Of a DNA stretch of 64,000 nucleotides, positions 33,022-43,452 are shown piece by piece (position 1 is the stretch's first letter; each line of letters starts with the position of its first letter). The stretch is taken from assembly GCF_900166665.1 (NCBI RefSeq), contig NZ_LT800494.1, positions 3,135,166-3,199,165 on the forward strand, given 5' to 3'. The notes below the pieces were generated by a model. That model saw only the letters and a program-made list of their open reading frames with translations. It had not been told where the DNA came from and searched no databases. This stretch comes from Cytobacillus gottheilii (GTDB lineage Bacteria; Bacillota; Bacilli; Bacillales; Cytobacillaceae). The translations under genes were made by a program, and so were the position numbers.

Positions 33022-34977
33022 TTATGCAGGTTCTACTTTCGTTTTATTCCCTTTGTTGACAAAAAGCTGAAGTACAATCAGAACAATAAAGATACCCAAT
33101 CCAATAATATCTGACATGCCCTCTGGGTAGATCAGCATTAAACCGCCAACTAAACCAAGAATTCTTTCAAACCAATTAAGCTTACGCAGCCAGTAGCCGA
33201 TTACACCTGCACCAATTGCCATCATTCCGGCAAGAGCAGTAAATACGACCCAAATTAAATAATACCAAGTTGTGTCGATCATTAATAGCTCAGGTGAAAG
33301 CACAAACATGTACGGTATGATAAAGGCACCTATTGCCAGTTTCGAGGCATTGAAGCCCGTTTTGATTGGGTCTCCACCTGATACTCCGGCTGCAGCAAAG
33401 GCTGCGAGTGCTACTGGAGGTGTGATATCTGCTACAATCCCAAAATAAAATACAAACAAATGTGCAGATAAATCAGGGACACCTAGTAAGATAATGGCAG
33501 GTGCTGCAATCGTCGAAGTGATTACATAATTGGCCGTAGTAGGCGAACCCATTCCTAGGATGATTGCTGCTACCATTGTCAGCATTAATGTCGGAATCAG
33601 CAATCCTCCCGAGAAGTCCAGGATTCCGTTTGCCATTTTAAGTCCAAGACCCGTTTTCACAACAACTCCTACAATGATACCAGCTGCAGCAGTTGCAGCT
33701 GCAACTCCTAGCGCAGTTCTTGCACCGTCAACAAGTGCTTCTATAAATCCTTTAAATGTAATGCGCGTTTCTTTGCGAATTGCACTTACTAGAATAGTAA
33801 CCACAATGGACCATAATGCGGCTCTAATTACACTCATTCCTGACATTAAAAGTACAATGACAGCTACAATCGGCAACAGAAGATAAATTTTCTTTAATAC
33901 CTCTTTGCGGTCTGGCATTTCCTCGTCTTTTAAGCCACGGAGTCCCACACGTTTTGCTTCAAAATCGGTCATAATCCAGACACCAGCAAAATAAAGAAGT
34001 GCTGGAATGGCAGCTGCTTTTGCAATATCCCAGTAAGTGATGCCGCCGCCTATAAATTCAACCATTAGAAAAGCCGCTGCACCCATAATTGGAGGCATAA
34101 TTTGTCCTCCAGTAGACGCAGTTGCTTCAACAGCTCCAGCAAATTCCTTTTTATATCCAAGTTTTTTCATCATCGGTATAGTAAAAGAACCTGATGTTAC
34201 AACATTCGCTACAGAACTTCCGCTAATTGTCCCTTGCAGGGCACTTGAGAAAATGGCAACTTTAGCAGGTCCACCTGTTCTTTTCCCTGCAATAGATACA
34301 GCCAAATCATTGAAATACTGTCCCACTCCTGTTTTTACTAGGAATGATCCAAATAGCAGGAATAGGAAGATGAAGGTGGCCGATACTCCAAGAGGCGTTC
34401 CTAGAATCCCCTCTGTTGTAAAGAACATGGTCTGTACAAGCCTGTCTAAATCCAATCCACGGTGAGCAAGGAAGCCAGGCATATACGGTCCATATAACGC
34501 ATACACGATAAATACAATGGCAATAATCGTTATCGGCAGACCGACCGCACGTCTGGTTGCTTCTAAAACTAATAAAATTGCCAATAAACCAATATAGAAA
34601 TCTGTATCTGTTAAACGTCCAGCCCGCCCTACTATTTCTTCAATATTTAGTGGCCAATATGCACAAACCACAACTGCTACAATGGCAAGTATAATATCAT
34701 ACCATGCAACCCTATTTTTTTTCAGCGATTTTTTTCTAGCTGGGAAAAGAAGAAAAATCAGTGCTAATGCAAAGCCAAGGTGAATCGATCGCTGCAGCTG
34801 AGCTGTCAGCATACCGAATACCCCTGTATAAAGATGGAAAAGCGAAAAAGCTAATAGGCCAAAGAAAACAATCCAGCCAAGCACACCGCCAAGACTCCTT
34901 GTACCAGCCTCAGGATCGTATTTCTCCAATAATTTCTGCTGTTCTTCCTGTGATAGTGTTTCTACCTTATCCGTCAA
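33022..34977 (-). CDS. TRAP transporter permease, fused small and large subunits (TAXI type)
   Basis: A 651-residue membrane protein in which the four-span DctQ-like part (about residues 28-120) is fused to the large DctM-like permease. GSSVANVVTSGSFTIPMMKKLGYKKEFAGAVEATASTGGQIMPPIMGAAAF and GMGSPTTANYVITSTIAAPAII are the signature blocks. TRAP systems use ion gradients to import organic acids. The TTG at 34977 follows AAGGAG by 9 bases and lies inside the end of the DUF1850 gene. Fusion with a TAXI-type binding protein nearby is the usual arrangement. Confidence 0.93.
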   Translation of the reverse strand: MTDKVETLSQEEQQKLLEKYDPEAGTRSLGGVLGWIVFFGLLAFSLFHLYTGVFGMLTAQLQRSIHLGFALALIFLLFPARKKSLKKNRVAWYDIILAIVAVVVCAYWPLNIEEIVGRAGRLTDTDFYIGLLAILLVLEATRRAVGLPITIIAIVFIVYALYGPYMPGFLAHRGLDLDRLVQTMFFTTEGILGTPLGVSATFIFLFLLFGSFLVKTGVGQYFNDLAVSIAGKRTGGPAKVAIFSSALQGTISGSSVANVVTSGSFTIPMMKKLGYKKEFAGAVEATASTGGQIMPPIMGAAAFLMVEFIGGGITYWDIAKAAAIPALLYFAGVWIMTDFEAKRVGLRGLKDEEMPDRKEVLKKIYLLLPIVAVIVLLMSGMSVIRAALWSIVVTILVSAIRKETRITFKGFIEALVDGARTALGVAAATAAAGIIVGVVVKTGLGLKMANGILDFSGGLLIPTLMLTMVAAIILGMGSPTTANYVITSTIAAPAIILLGVPDLSAHLFVFYFGIVADITPPVALAAFAAAGVSGGDPIKTGFNASKLAIGAFIIPYMFVLSPELLMIDTTWYYLIWVVFTALAGMMAIGAGVIGYWLRKLNWFERILGLVGGLMLIYPEGMSDIIGLGIFIVLIVLQLFVNKGNKTKVEPA

Positions 34978-35497
34978 GCATATTCACTCCTTTCAATTGC
35001 TGAAGCAGATTCAGTTTGTCCGCTTTTATACGTATCCATGTCCCCGGCTCAACATAATGAGCTAATGGATATTCCTTATTATTGAAAATGATTGTATGAT
35101 TGGCTCTGACCTTTCCTACTCTCAAATCAAAATAAGGAAAAACACGGTTCATATTTTTAATATAATATTTCCCGTCTTTTTGTTCAAATACTTCTCCTTT
35201 TGCCGCATTCTCTGGCATGCCAATGGCAAAGTCTTCATACATAAGCTCATATTGCTTAATTTCATTTTCCTCAGTAAAACGATAGCTTTCTATTACATCT
35301 GATAAGTGAATGGAATGCGTATATTTCATTTTAAATGTACTTTGTTCCGATAATGGAAGAAAGGCTAAAACATCTCCTGTATTCTGGTATTCGAATACGA
35401 GTGCCTGCCTAGTAGGAATGATTAATATGACCACGATGGATGTAATGATGAGGAATACCAGGAGAATACTCCATATACCTGGTTTTTTTACTTTCAT
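34967..35497 (-). CDS. DUF1850 protein of the TAXI-TRAP operon
   Basis: A 176-residue protein with one N-terminal membrane span (about residues 9-29) and an outward domain showing the DUF1850 pattern (LPLSEQSTFKMKYTHSIHLSDVIESYRF...YELMYEDFAIGMP). Genes of this family sit between TAXI binding proteins and TRAP permeases in many genomes, so it is probably an accessory subunit, role unknown. It overlaps the permease gene by 11 bases. Confidence 0.85.
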   Translation of the reverse strand: MKVKKPGIWSILLVFLIITSIVVILIIPTRQALVFEYQNTGDVLAFLPLSEQSTFKMKYTHSIHLSDVIESYRFTEENEIKQYELMYEDFAIGMPENAAKGEVFEQKDGKYYIKNMNRVFPYFDLRVGKVRANHTIIFNNKEYPLAHYVEPGTWIRIKADKLNLLQQLKGVNMLDG

Positions 35498-35631
35498 AAC
35501 AGCCCCACCTAATCAAAGGTTTATTTGAGCCTTCACCATAATGTGAAAACCTCTTCTTTAAACGGGTTTGACCGCCAGTTTGCCTGTCTGCGGGCAATCC
35601 TGACGGCCAAGAGACCTGATGACATTATTTA

Positions 35632-36624
35632 TTATTCTGCTTCAATACCTTGCTCATCATAATATTTTTGTGCACCAGGGTGAATATCAATTCCAACACC
35701 GTTAACGGCTTTTTCAGCACTAATTAATTTCCCTTTGTCATGTGCAACTTTATCAAGGTTTTCAAAGATAGCCTTTGTTACGTCGTACACAACATCTTCA
35801 GAAAGGTCATTAGATACTACAAGCATAGCTTGAACTGCTACAGTTGGAACAGCTTCAGTCAATTTGTATGTTCCAGATGGAACTTCATCTTGAACATAGA
35901 ATGGATATGCTTCAATTAATTCATCAATTTTATCTTGTGCGATTGGAACAATCACAATATCTTCTGTAGCAGATAAACCTTCTACCGCACCTGTTGGAGT
36001 TCCAGCAGTTACGAATGCTGCATCAATTGTACCATCTTGAATACCAGCAGTTGACTCGTCAAAAGATAGATCCTGCTTTTCGATATCATCGATTGTCATG
36101 CCATGAATTTCAAGAATTTGTTCTGCATTAAGTGCTGTACCAGAACCTGGAGCTCCAATTGAGACTTTTTTGCCTGCAAGGTCTTCAACTGATTCAATAC
36201 CTGCACCAGCAGTTGTTACGATTTGAATCGTTTCTGGATATAAAGTTCCAATAGCACTTACATTTTCAACTGCTTCTCCTTCAAACATTTGCTCGCCATT
36301 TTTAGCATAAGAAGCAATATCAGTTTGTGAGAAAGCAATTTCTGCATTGCCATCACGAATCGTGTTCATGTTTTCAGCAGATGCACCAGATACTTCTGCA
36401 TTTGTTTGGATATCAGTAGCATCAGTGATAATTTCGGCAAATGCGCCTCCAAGCGGATAATATGTACCACCAGTTCCACCAGTAACAAGGCTCATGAAGT
36501 CAGGTGTTTCTCCGCCTTCTCCACTATCTCCACCATTTCCTTCATCATTGCCGCCGCATGCAGCAAGAATCATAGAAACTGCTAATAGCAATACAAACGG
36601 AAACATAATCTTTTTCTTTTTCAT
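35632..36624 (-). CDS. TAXI-family TRAP transporter solute-binding lipoprotein
   Basis: The signal peptide MKKKKIMFPFVLLLAVSMILAACGG ends in a lipobox (LAAC). The TAXI hallmark GGTGGTYYPLGGAFAEII follows the Gly-rich linker, with EVSGASAENMNTIRDGNAEIAFSQTD and DAAFVTAGTPTGAV further on. It captures the substrate outside the membrane for the TRAP permease, often a dicarboxylate or amino acid; the ligand cannot be told. GGGGG seven bases upstream favours the ATG at 36624 over a TTG at 36630. About 130 bases separate it from the DUF1850 gene. Confidence 0.93.
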   Translation of the reverse strand: MKKKKIMFPFVLLLAVSMILAACGGNDEGNGGDSGEGGETPDFMSLVTGGTGGTYYPLGGAFAEIITDATDIQTNAEVSGASAENMNTIRDGNAEIAFSQTDIASYAKNGEQMFEGEAVENVSAIGTLYPETIQIVTTAGAGIESVEDLAGKKVSIGAPGSGTALNAEQILEIHGMTIDDIEKQDLSFDESTAGIQDGTIDAAFVTAGTPTGAVEGLSATEDIVIVPIAQDKIDELIEAYPFYVQDEVPSGTYKLTEAVPTVAVQAMLVVSNDLSEDVVYDVTKAIFENLDKVAHDKGKLISAEKAVNGVGIDIHPGAQKYYDEQGIEAE

Positions 36625-36841
36625 ATACAAACCCCCTCAATTTAATATTATATCCTAAATAATAGTACAATTAAATTTATTGAATTGTCAAATAATACCC
36701 CGCTTTTTCTTAGTATATAAATATGAAATAATGGTCGGAAAAGAAAGTGATGAATCCAGGTAAAGGACAAAGCGTTTCGATTATTTATATGTTAAAATAC
36801 CGTGAAAGGCTTTACATATTATGACGGAGGGGAAAGTTATC

Positions 36842-37567
36842 ATGGAATACCCAAAAGGAACAATAAAAGATCTTACTTTTTCCAGTAAAGAATTAAACGA
36901 AGATATGGAGCTGCTTGTGTATCTGCCCAGCTCTTATTCACCACTCTATAAGTATTCTGTTCTAATCGCCTCCGATGGAAAAGATTATTTCCAATTCGGC
37001 AGAGCCGGACGAGTTGCTGATGAGCTTATCAGCAAGTCTGAAATTGAAAACATCATAATCGTGGGAATACCATATAAAAGTGTTGACGATCGCCGCAGAA
37101 AATACCATCCTGATGGCGAACAGCATGAAGCGTATATCCGTTTTCTTGCTCATGAGCTTGTCCCATTTATAGATCAAGAATTTTCCACCTTCCAAATGGG
37201 GGCTGGCCGTGCACTTGCCGGTGACTCCTTAGCAGCAACAGTGTCACTGATGGCGGCCCTGCAATATCCTAATACATTTGGAAAACTTATTCTTCAATCA
37301 CCATATGTGAATAGAAATGTTCTAGTGGCAGTTGAGGCTTTCAAAGATCCTCATTTGCTGCAGACCTACCATGTTATTGGTACAGAAGAAACAGAAGTGA
37401 AAACAACTGCTGGGAAAGTAGAAGACTTCATAACACCAAATAGACAATTAGAAAAGATCTTTAAAGCAAAAGGCTTCCCGTATTACTATGAAGAATTTAA
37501 AGGAAATCATACATGGAAGTATTGGCAGCCTGATCTCAAAAAAGCCTTAATCAAAATGTTCTCATAA
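36842..37567 (+). CDS. yjcH: Putative esterase YjcH
   Basis: An alpha/beta hydrolase of the esterase D/IroE type with about 241 residues. The nucleophile elbow reads AGDSLAAT (G-D-S-L-A), the acid and His lie in the C-terminal part (FKGNHTWKYWQPDL). Gene order yjcH-yjcG-yjcF matches B. subtilis. GGAGGGG nine bases before the ATG at 36842 sets the start; the upstream GTG/ATG codons lack support. The substrate is unknown. Confidence 0.88.
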   Translation: MEYPKGTIKDLTFSSKELNEDMELLVYLPSSYSPLYKYSVLIASDGKDYFQFGRAGRVADELISKSEIENIIIVGIPYKSVDDRRRKYHPDGEQHEAYIRFLAHELVPFIDQEFSTFQMGAGRALAGDSLAATVSLMAALQYPNTFGKLILQSPYVNRNVLVAVEAFKDPHLLQTYHVIGTEETEVKTTAGKVEDFITPNRQLEKIFKAKGFPYYYEEFKGNHTWKYWQPDLKKALIKMFS

Positions 37568-37694
37568 TCCCTCATTCATTCTTTATGATAAAGGCTTGTT
37601 GTTTCAAATGTAATTCTTAATTATAATGAATTTAGAAAATTTGTTATAATAGTGGAAACAATATTTACAATCTAAGTATAATGGAGGTTACATT

Positions 37695-38210
37695 ATGACT
37701 ACTAAATTCGGAATCGTAATCTTTCCGTCAAAAAAATTGCAAGATCTTGCTAATTCATATCGTAAGCGCTATGATCCGCATTATGCATTAATTCCTCCAC
37801 ATATAACATTAAAAGCCTTTTCGGCTGAAGATGAGCAAATGAAAGCTGTGTCTGAGACATTGGAGAATATTGCTGCAGAAACAAATCCGTTTCAGCTTTC
37901 CATTAAAAAAGTAAGCTCGTTCCAGCCTGTCAATAATGTTATATATCTAAAGGTAAATCCAACTGAAGAATTAAACCTTCTTCATGAAAAAGTAAATGAT
38001 CACATCATTGGGGACAAGCCTGAATATGCATTTGTCCCGCACATCACAATTGGGCAGAAGCTTTCAAATGACGAACATTCTGACGTGTACGGCTCGTTAA
38101 AAATGGATCGTGTTGAACACGAAGAGGTTGTAGACCGTTTCCACCTGTTGTATCAGCTTGAAAATGGCTCTTGGAGTGTTTATGAAACGTTTCGTCTTGG
38201 AAAGGACTAA
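37695..38210 (+). CDS. yjcG: 2H phosphoesterase-family protein YjcG
   Basis: Two H-x-T-x motifs of the 2'-5' RNA ligase/cyclic phosphodiesterase superfamily are present: PPHITLKAF (about residue 36) and [10 protein letters not shown] (about residue 116). The 171-residue protein corresponds to YjcG of B. subtilis. The enzymatic activity of this branch is not established; the superfamily acts on cyclic phosphate ends of nucleotides or RNA. GGAGG precedes the ATG. The following gene begins at its stop codon. Confidence 0.9.
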   Translation: MTTKFGIVIFPSKKLQDLANSYRKRYDPHYALIPPHITLKAFSAEDEQMKAVSETLENIAAETNPFQLSIKKVSSFQPVNNVIYLKVNPTEELNLLHEKVNDHIIGDKPEYAFVPHITIGQKLSNDEHSDVYGSLKMDRVEHEEVVDRFHLLYQLENGSWSVYETFRLGKD

Positions 38211-38215
38211 TGGTA

Positions 38216-38638
38216 ATGGAAGTCAAAATTGTTCAATCTGAGGAGCAGTTTCAAGATGCTCTTTATGTTCGCAAAAAAGTGTTCGTAGAAGAACAAAATG
38301 TATCAGAAGAAGAAGAAATCGATCAATATGAAAAAGAGAGTACACACTTTGTTCTATACGACAACAATGAGCCGGTAGGAGCCGGAAGATTCCGTGTTCT
38401 CGATGGCTATGGAAAAGTCGAAAGAATATGTGTGATGAAGGAAGCGCGTAAAGGCGGATCGGGAAAACGGATCATGATGAGCATTGAACAATACGCTGCT
38501 GATCAAGGTTTAACAAAATTAAAGCTGAACGCCCAAACGCATGCAATCCCCTTTTATGAGAAATTGGGCTATGAAGCAGTTTCAGAAGAATTCCTTGATG
38601 CAGGTATTCCTCATCGTACAATGTTGAAGTCTATTTAA
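38216..38638 (+). CDS. yjcF: GNAT-family N-acetyltransferase YjcF
   Basis: A 140-residue GNAT fold: EPVGAGRFRVLDGYGKVERICVM, followed by the acetyl-CoA loop R-K-G-G-S-G-K (motif A) and KLNAQTHAIPFYEKLGY. Overall resemblance to YjcF (EEEEIDQYE, EFLDAGIPH) is strong. Two starts are possible: an ATG overlapping the yjcG stop (38210) and the ATG at 38216. AAAGGA is 9 bases from the second, which is preferred. Confidence 0.88.
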   Translation: MEVKIVQSEEQFQDALYVRKKVFVEEQNVSEEEEIDQYEKESTHFVLYDNNEPVGAGRFRVLDGYGKVERICVMKEARKGGSGKRIMMSIEQYAADQGLTKLKLNAQTHAIPFYEKLGYEAVSEEFLDAGIPHRTMLKSI

Positions 38639-38680
38639 CATAAGAGCCTTCAGTCTTTTGAGACTGAAGGCTCTTATGTT
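38637..38680. terminator. Perfect 20-base inverted repeat terminator
   Basis: AACATAAGAGCCTTCAGTCT-TTTG-AGACTGAAGGCTCTTATGTT has no mismatch. It starts at the yjcF stop codon. On either strand the stem is followed by only a few T, yet the length should give strong termination or mRNA 3'-end protection. Confidence 0.8.
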
Positions 38681-38815
38681 TTATCGATGATATTCAGATT
38701 TTCCAATTAATAAGCTTAGAATTGATTTCCTATTAATGAGATTATATACTTTGGTTAAAATTTTCTGACCAAGTCTCTCTCATATCAAACGCTTCCTTAT
38801 TACTGGCCATACTTC

Positions 38816-40303
38816 TTAATTATAATTCTCCCGTTCCCTCCCCTTCTTCCTGTGTCTTTTTCGATATCTATTTGGCGGCAATCCAGTATACTCTTTAAAA
38901 GTCTTTGAAAAATAGTTCGGATCCTCAAAACCATTTGCATGTGCTACTTCACTTATTGGTAAATCTGTGTGAGCTAATTTGCCTTTCGATTGCTCAATAC
39001 GGTAATACTGTAAATAGCGTTTAAAAGGAATTTCATGATACTTGCTAAAGACACTGCTTAAATAATTGGGTGTAATCCCCAATTGCACAGCTGCGCTATT
39101 TAATGAAAAAGCTGTATTCATATACTGATCCTTGATTAAATCAGCTGTCAGCACACCATAATTTTCTTTTTCTTTTGCATTCTTTGCAAGCTTCATTAAA
39201 GTTTGCGTGAAAAGAAATATCTCTTGAATAATCGTATAAAGGATCGGATGTTCCAATATGATACGAAATAATGTGAGATAGCTCTCTTCAAGCTCCGATT
39301 TCTGCTGAAGATGATACTTTTTCATAAATCGCCGTAATTGTGCTAAAACACTTGTCAAATATATTCGTAGTAAATCTTCCTCATAATGACTGCCTTGAGC
39401 AGATAATTCATAAAGGAAGCTTTTAATACTTTTTATATCATGGTTTTCAAGGCTGTTGATCCATAACTGCTGATCTTCTGGAGTTAACAAAGGGTCTAGA
39501 TGTTGAACAACAAACTGCTTGCTTACATAAAAAATGTGCTCAAATCCTTTATAAAATCGCTGATTCAGTGATTTTTTCATATCTAAATAAAGTTGATTTA
39601 AGATTACAGGAGTACCATCATAGACGGCTATATTGATATAAGTTCCATTTATAAACTTCCATTCCCTCATCAGAGTTCTTGCCCTGCTTTCAAACTCTGC
39701 TCGTACCACAGTATCTGATACACAAATAATCCGTTTTGATAACGGATACATTTTCAGGTTATCAAAGCTTGAAATTTTACTTAACCATTTATATAACGGA
39801 ATAATATCTTCTCTGTTGTCTGGTTCAATTAGAAAAAATAACTGATTCTTTTTCGGGTAAAGGTGGTCATTACTACAGAATAATTGTAAATAAAAATGAT
39901 CTGAATTGTCATTTTTGCTTACACTTAGCTCATTAGATACAAATTCCCTTCTCCTATGATTTATTAAATCTTTTAAATGCTCTAAATCAACAGGCTTTAC
40001 AAAGAAATGAGTAACTTGCAGTTGAATGGCCTTTAAAGCATGTTTAAATAAAGGTTCAGCAGTAATAGCATATAAATCTGCTCCCTCCTCCCTCAAGTAC
40101 CTTAAAAGAGAAAGATCGTGAGACTGTTGAATTAATTCCATTTCAACAATGACTATGTCAGGGATAACTTCCCCTTTCATCTGATCTAATTGAAGAAAAG
40201 ACTCTAAAATGATAACTTCTACTCTATTCAATAAGTAAGATTTCAAATACCACTGCAGACCTCTAGCTTCATTCTCATCCCGATCAATAATGAAGATGTT
40301 CAT
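38816..40303 (-). CDS. AraC-type response regulator with atypical receiver domain
   Basis: The first ~115 residues look like a receiver domain (MNIFIIDRDENEARG; FFVKPVDLEHL with the Lys), but the phospho-acceptor position is Glu54 (PDIVIVEMEL) in place of Asp. A middle region of about 270 residues has no recognised motif. The C-terminal double HTH of the AraC family is complete (FSLNSAAVQLGITPNYLSSVFSKYHEIPFKRYL; PISEVAHANGFEDPNYFSKTFKEYTGLPPNRYRK). No kinase gene is nearby. It is divergent from hutU, so it may control the hut operon. Confidence 0.85.
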   Translation of the reverse strand: MNIFIIDRDENEARGLQWYLKSYLLNRVEVIILESFLQLDQMKGEVIPDIVIVEMELIQQSHDLSLLRYLREEGADLYAITAEPLFKHALKAIQLQVTHFFVKPVDLEHLKDLINHRRREFVSNELSVSKNDNSDHFYLQLFCSNDHLYPKKNQLFFLIEPDNREDIIPLYKWLSKISSFDNLKMYPLSKRIICVSDTVVRAEFESRARTLMREWKFINGTYINIAVYDGTPVILNQLYLDMKKSLNQRFYKGFEHIFYVSKQFVVQHLDPLLTPEDQQLWINSLENHDIKSIKSFLYELSAQGSHYEEDLLRIYLTSVLAQLRRFMKKYHLQQKSELEESYLTLFRIILEHPILYTIIQEIFLFTQTLMKLAKNAKEKENYGVLTADLIKDQYMNTAFSLNSAAVQLGITPNYLSSVFSKYHEIPFKRYLQYYRIEQSKGKLAHTDLPISEVAHANGFEDPNYFSKTFKEYTGLPPNRYRKRHRKKGRERENYN

Positions 40304-40511
40304 TATTAATCACCCACCTTATAAAATTTATAAAACATATATTATTCCAGTTATATACGTTCATTTTAATAAAAAACCAAAACAACTACCAATTGTTTAT
40401 ACTAAATTCTATATTTTCATAAAATTATCATCTTTAAAATAAATAATAAGAGTACTTACTCAATAAAAATTCTTTCTCGCTATATTTATAAATTCAAAGG
40501 AGAGATAATGA

Positions 40512-42191
40512 ATGATCGCTAATAAAAACATACACGCCCCAAGAGGAAATCAATTAACCTGTAAGGGCTGGGAACAAGAGGCGGCCATGAGGATGCTTAT
40601 GAATAATCTGGACCCTGAAGTAGCCGAGAATCCAGATGAACTTGTGGTATACGGAGGAATCGGAAAAGCTGCGCGCAATTGGGATTGCTATGAACAGATT
40701 ATTGCTTCTCTAAAGGTATTAGAAAACGATGAAACCCTGCTTGTACAATCAGGGAAACCTGTTGGTGTTTTTCGCACACATGAAAATGCCCCTCGTGTAT
40801 TAATCGCAAACTCAAATTTAGTTCCTGGATGGGCCAATTGGGAGCATTTTTACCAGTTAGAAGAGAGAAATTTGATGATGTATGGTCAAATGACTGCCGG
40901 AAGCTGGATTTATATTGGAGCACAAGGGATTTTACAAGGTACTTATTTAAGCTTTGTAGAAGCTGGAAAAAAAGTGTTTGGAACATCCGACTTAAAAGGA
41001 AAGTTTATTTTAACTGGCGGCATGGGCGGAATGAGCGGTGCACAGCCATTGGCAGGAAAAATGGCTGGTGCTGTTATTTTAGTAGTCGAAGTCGATCGCA
41101 AAAGGATTGAACGAAAGATAGCAGAGGGTTATTGTGATTATTTAGCAGAATCTGTAGACGAGGCTCTTAAATTAGTAAAAGAACATTGTCAAACACAACA
41201 GCCTGTTTCCATTGGATTAGTAGGTAACTGTGTTGATGTGCATAGGGAATTGCTCAATCGCAATATCACTCCTGATATTGTGACAGACCAAACCTCGGCA
41301 CATGATCCTCTAAATGGATATGTCCCTAATGGAATGAGCTTAGAAGAAGCAATCGACCTGCGCAAAAAAGATCCAAAAAAATATGAATTGAAAGCTAAAC
41401 AAGCAATGGCTGCTCATGTTCAAGCAATGCTTGAATTCCAAGCCGCAGGTGCTGAGGTCTTTGACTATGGAAACAATATCAGAGCCTATGCGAAAGAGAT
41501 GGGTGTTGCGAATGCTTTTGACTTTCCTGGATTTGTCCCAGCCTATATTCGTCCGTTGTTTTGTGAAGGAAAAGGACCTTTCCGCTGGGCTGCACTGTCT
41601 GGAGATCCAGAGGATATTTATAAAACAGATGCATTAGCAAAAGATATGTTTGCCCAAGATGAGGGATTAACAAACTGGATTGATATGGCTCAAAAAATGG
41701 TGAAATGGCAAGGCCTTCCTGCCAGGATCTGCTGGCTCGGTTATGGAGACCGTCATCGCTTTGCCTTAAAGGTGAATGAAATGGTTGCAAATGGTGAACT
41801 CAGTGCACCTATTGTATTTGGACGCGACCATTTGGATTCAGGTTCTGTTGCATCGCCTAACCGAGAAACAGAAGGAATGAATGATGGATCAGATGCTGTC
41901 TCTGATTGGCCTATTTTAAATGCTCTTATTAATACGGCTGGCGGAGCAAGCTGGGTAAGTGTACACCATGGCGGCGGAGTTGGCATGGGTTATTCGCAGC
42001 ATGCAGGTCAGGTTTTAGTTGCGGATGGAACCCAATTAGCTTCCGATAAAATCAACCGTGTACTTGTATCTGATCCGGGTATGGGCGTTATTCGCCACGC
42101 TGATGCAGGTTATGATCTTGCTATTCAAACGGCCAAAGAGAAAAATATTCAAATACCAATGCTGAACAAAAAGGATGATCACAATGGCTAA
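40512..42191 (+). CDS. hutU: Urocanate hydratase HutU
   Basis: HutU adds water to urocanate to give imidazolonepropionate, using bound NAD. The 559-residue protein has the family blocks: [29 protein letters not shown] (nucleotide loop), [23 protein letters not shown] and [18 protein letters not shown] with the active-site Cys segment [23 protein letters not shown] precedes the ATG. It is the first gene of a hutU-hutI-hutG operon. Confidence 0.97.
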   Translation: MIANKNIHAPRGNQLTCKGWEQEAAMRMLMNNLDPEVAENPDELVVYGGIGKAARNWDCYEQIIASLKVLENDETLLVQSGKPVGVFRTHENAPRVLIANSNLVPGWANWEHFYQLEERNLMMYGQMTAGSWIYIGAQGILQGTYLSFVEAGKKVFGTSDLKGKFILTGGMGGMSGAQPLAGKMAGAVILVVEVDRKRIERKIAEGYCDYLAESVDEALKLVKEHCQTQQPVSIGLVGNCVDVHRELLNRNITPDIVTDQTSAHDPLNGYVPNGMSLEEAIDLRKKDPKKYELKAKQAMAAHVQAMLEFQAAGAEVFDYGNNIRAYAKEMGVANAFDFPGFVPAYIRPLFCEGKGPFRWAALSGDPEDIYKTDALAKDMFAQDEGLTNWIDMAQKMVKWQGLPARICWLGYGDRHRFALKVNEMVANGELSAPIVFGRDHLDSGSVASPNRETEGMNDGSDAVSDWPILNALINTAGGASWVSVHHGGGVGMGYSQHAGQVLVADGTQLASDKINRVLVSDPGMGVIRHADAGYDLAIQTAKEKNIQIPMLNKKDDHNG

Positions 42192-43452
42192 ACTCATTAT
42201 AAATGCAAACGAGATTATTACTTTAAAAGGATCTGATAAGGGCCCCCGTACAAAGGAAGGTATGAGCGAACTGGCTATTCTCGAAAACGGTTGTGTTCTA
42301 ATTGATCAAGATCAAATTTCAGCAGTTGGTACATTAGAAGAGTTAGAACAAGACTATTCACACCTTTTAGAACAGGCAGAAGTAATTGATGCAGCAGGCA
42401 AGGTAGTCATGCCAGGCCTTGTTGACTGCCACACCCATTTAGTGCATGGAGGCACCCGTGAAAATGAATTTAACATGAGATTAAATGGTGCATCTTATAT
42501 GGAAATTATGAACGCTGGCGGCGGTATTCACTCAACAGCGAAAAGCACCCGTAATGCTAGTTTTGAAGAATTATACGACAAAGCCTATCGTCATCTGAAC
42601 GAATTTCTAAAGTATGGTATAACTACCGTTGAAGCAAAAAGCGGCTATGGCTTGGATTGGGAACATGAAAAAAAGCAGCTTGAAGTCGCTAAAAAACTTC
42701 AGGATACCCATGCTGTTGATGTGATCAGCACGTTTATGGGTGCCCATGCTGTTCCAAGAGAATTTAAAGGGCGGGAAGATGAGTTCGTAGATATTATTGT
42801 TCATCAAATGCTTCCTAAAGTAGCAGAAGAAAAACTAGCCGAATTCAATGATGTTTTCTGTGAAAAAGGAGTGTTTACGCCAGAACAATCGCGCAGAATT
42901 TTAGAGGCTGGAAAGCAATATGGATTAACACCGAAGATCCATGCTGATGAAATTGAGCCTTATGAAGGTTCTGAGCTTGCTGCAGAAGTTGGTGCCATCT
43001 CGGCTGAGCACCTGCTCGTTGCATCGGATGAAGGCATCAGGAGAATGGCTGAAGCCGGCACAATTGGCGTTTTGCTTCCTGGTACCGCCTTTTTCCTTCG
43101 TGCTCCTTTCGCACGCGGCCGGCTGATGATTGATTGTGGTGTTCCAATTGCCATCTCAACTGACTTTAATCCTGGCTCCTCCCCTACCATCAGTTTGCCA
43201 TTTATTATGAATCTCGCTTGTATGAACATGGGATTAACACTTGAAGAAGTACTGACTGCTTCGACGATCAATGCTGCTTATGCCATTAATAGAGGGCATC
43301 TCATCGGATCTCTGGAGCCTGGAAAAAAAGCAGATATTTTAATCTTAAATGTTTCCAATTACAAGCAGCTGCAATACTATTACGGCATGAATCATACTCA
43401 TATGGTTTTGAAAAATGGTGAAATTGTTGTAAAGGATGCTGTATTGCAATGA
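42184..43452 (+). CDS. hutI: Imidazolonepropionase HutI
   Basis: An amidohydrolase of 422 residues that opens the imidazolone ring to give N-formimino-glutamate. Metal ligands lie in [14 protein letters not shown] (His-x-His), [17 protein letters not shown] and [19 protein letters not shown] six bases upstream marks the ATG at 42184. The start overlaps the hutU stop by 8 bases, which couples their translation. Confidence 0.97.
   Translation: MAKLIINANEIITLKGSDKGPRTKEGMSELAILENGCVLIDQDQISAVGTLEELEQDYSHLLEQAEVIDAAGKVVMPGLVDCHTHLVHGGTRENEFNMRLNGASYMEIMNAGGGIHSTAKSTRNASFEELYDKAYRHLNEFLKYGITTVEAKSGYGLDWEHEKKQLEVAKKLQDTHAVDVISTFMGAHAVPREFKGREDEFVDIIVHQMLPKVAEEKLAEFNDVFCEKGVFTPEQSRRILEAGKQYGLTPKIHADEIEPYEGSELAAEVGAISAEHLLVASDEGIRRMAEAGTIGVLLPGTAFFLRAPFARGRLMIDCGVPIAISTDFNPGSSPTISLPFIMNLACMNMGLTLEEVLTASTINAAYAINRGHLIGSLEPGKKADILILNVSNYKQLQYYYGMNHTHMVLKNGEIVVKDAVLQ

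Noticed and set aside
36755..36790. cre-like sequence (ACAAAGCGTTTCGA) upstream of yjcH and the TAXI gene
   Set aside because: It differs from the consensus at three or more important positions; too weak to list.
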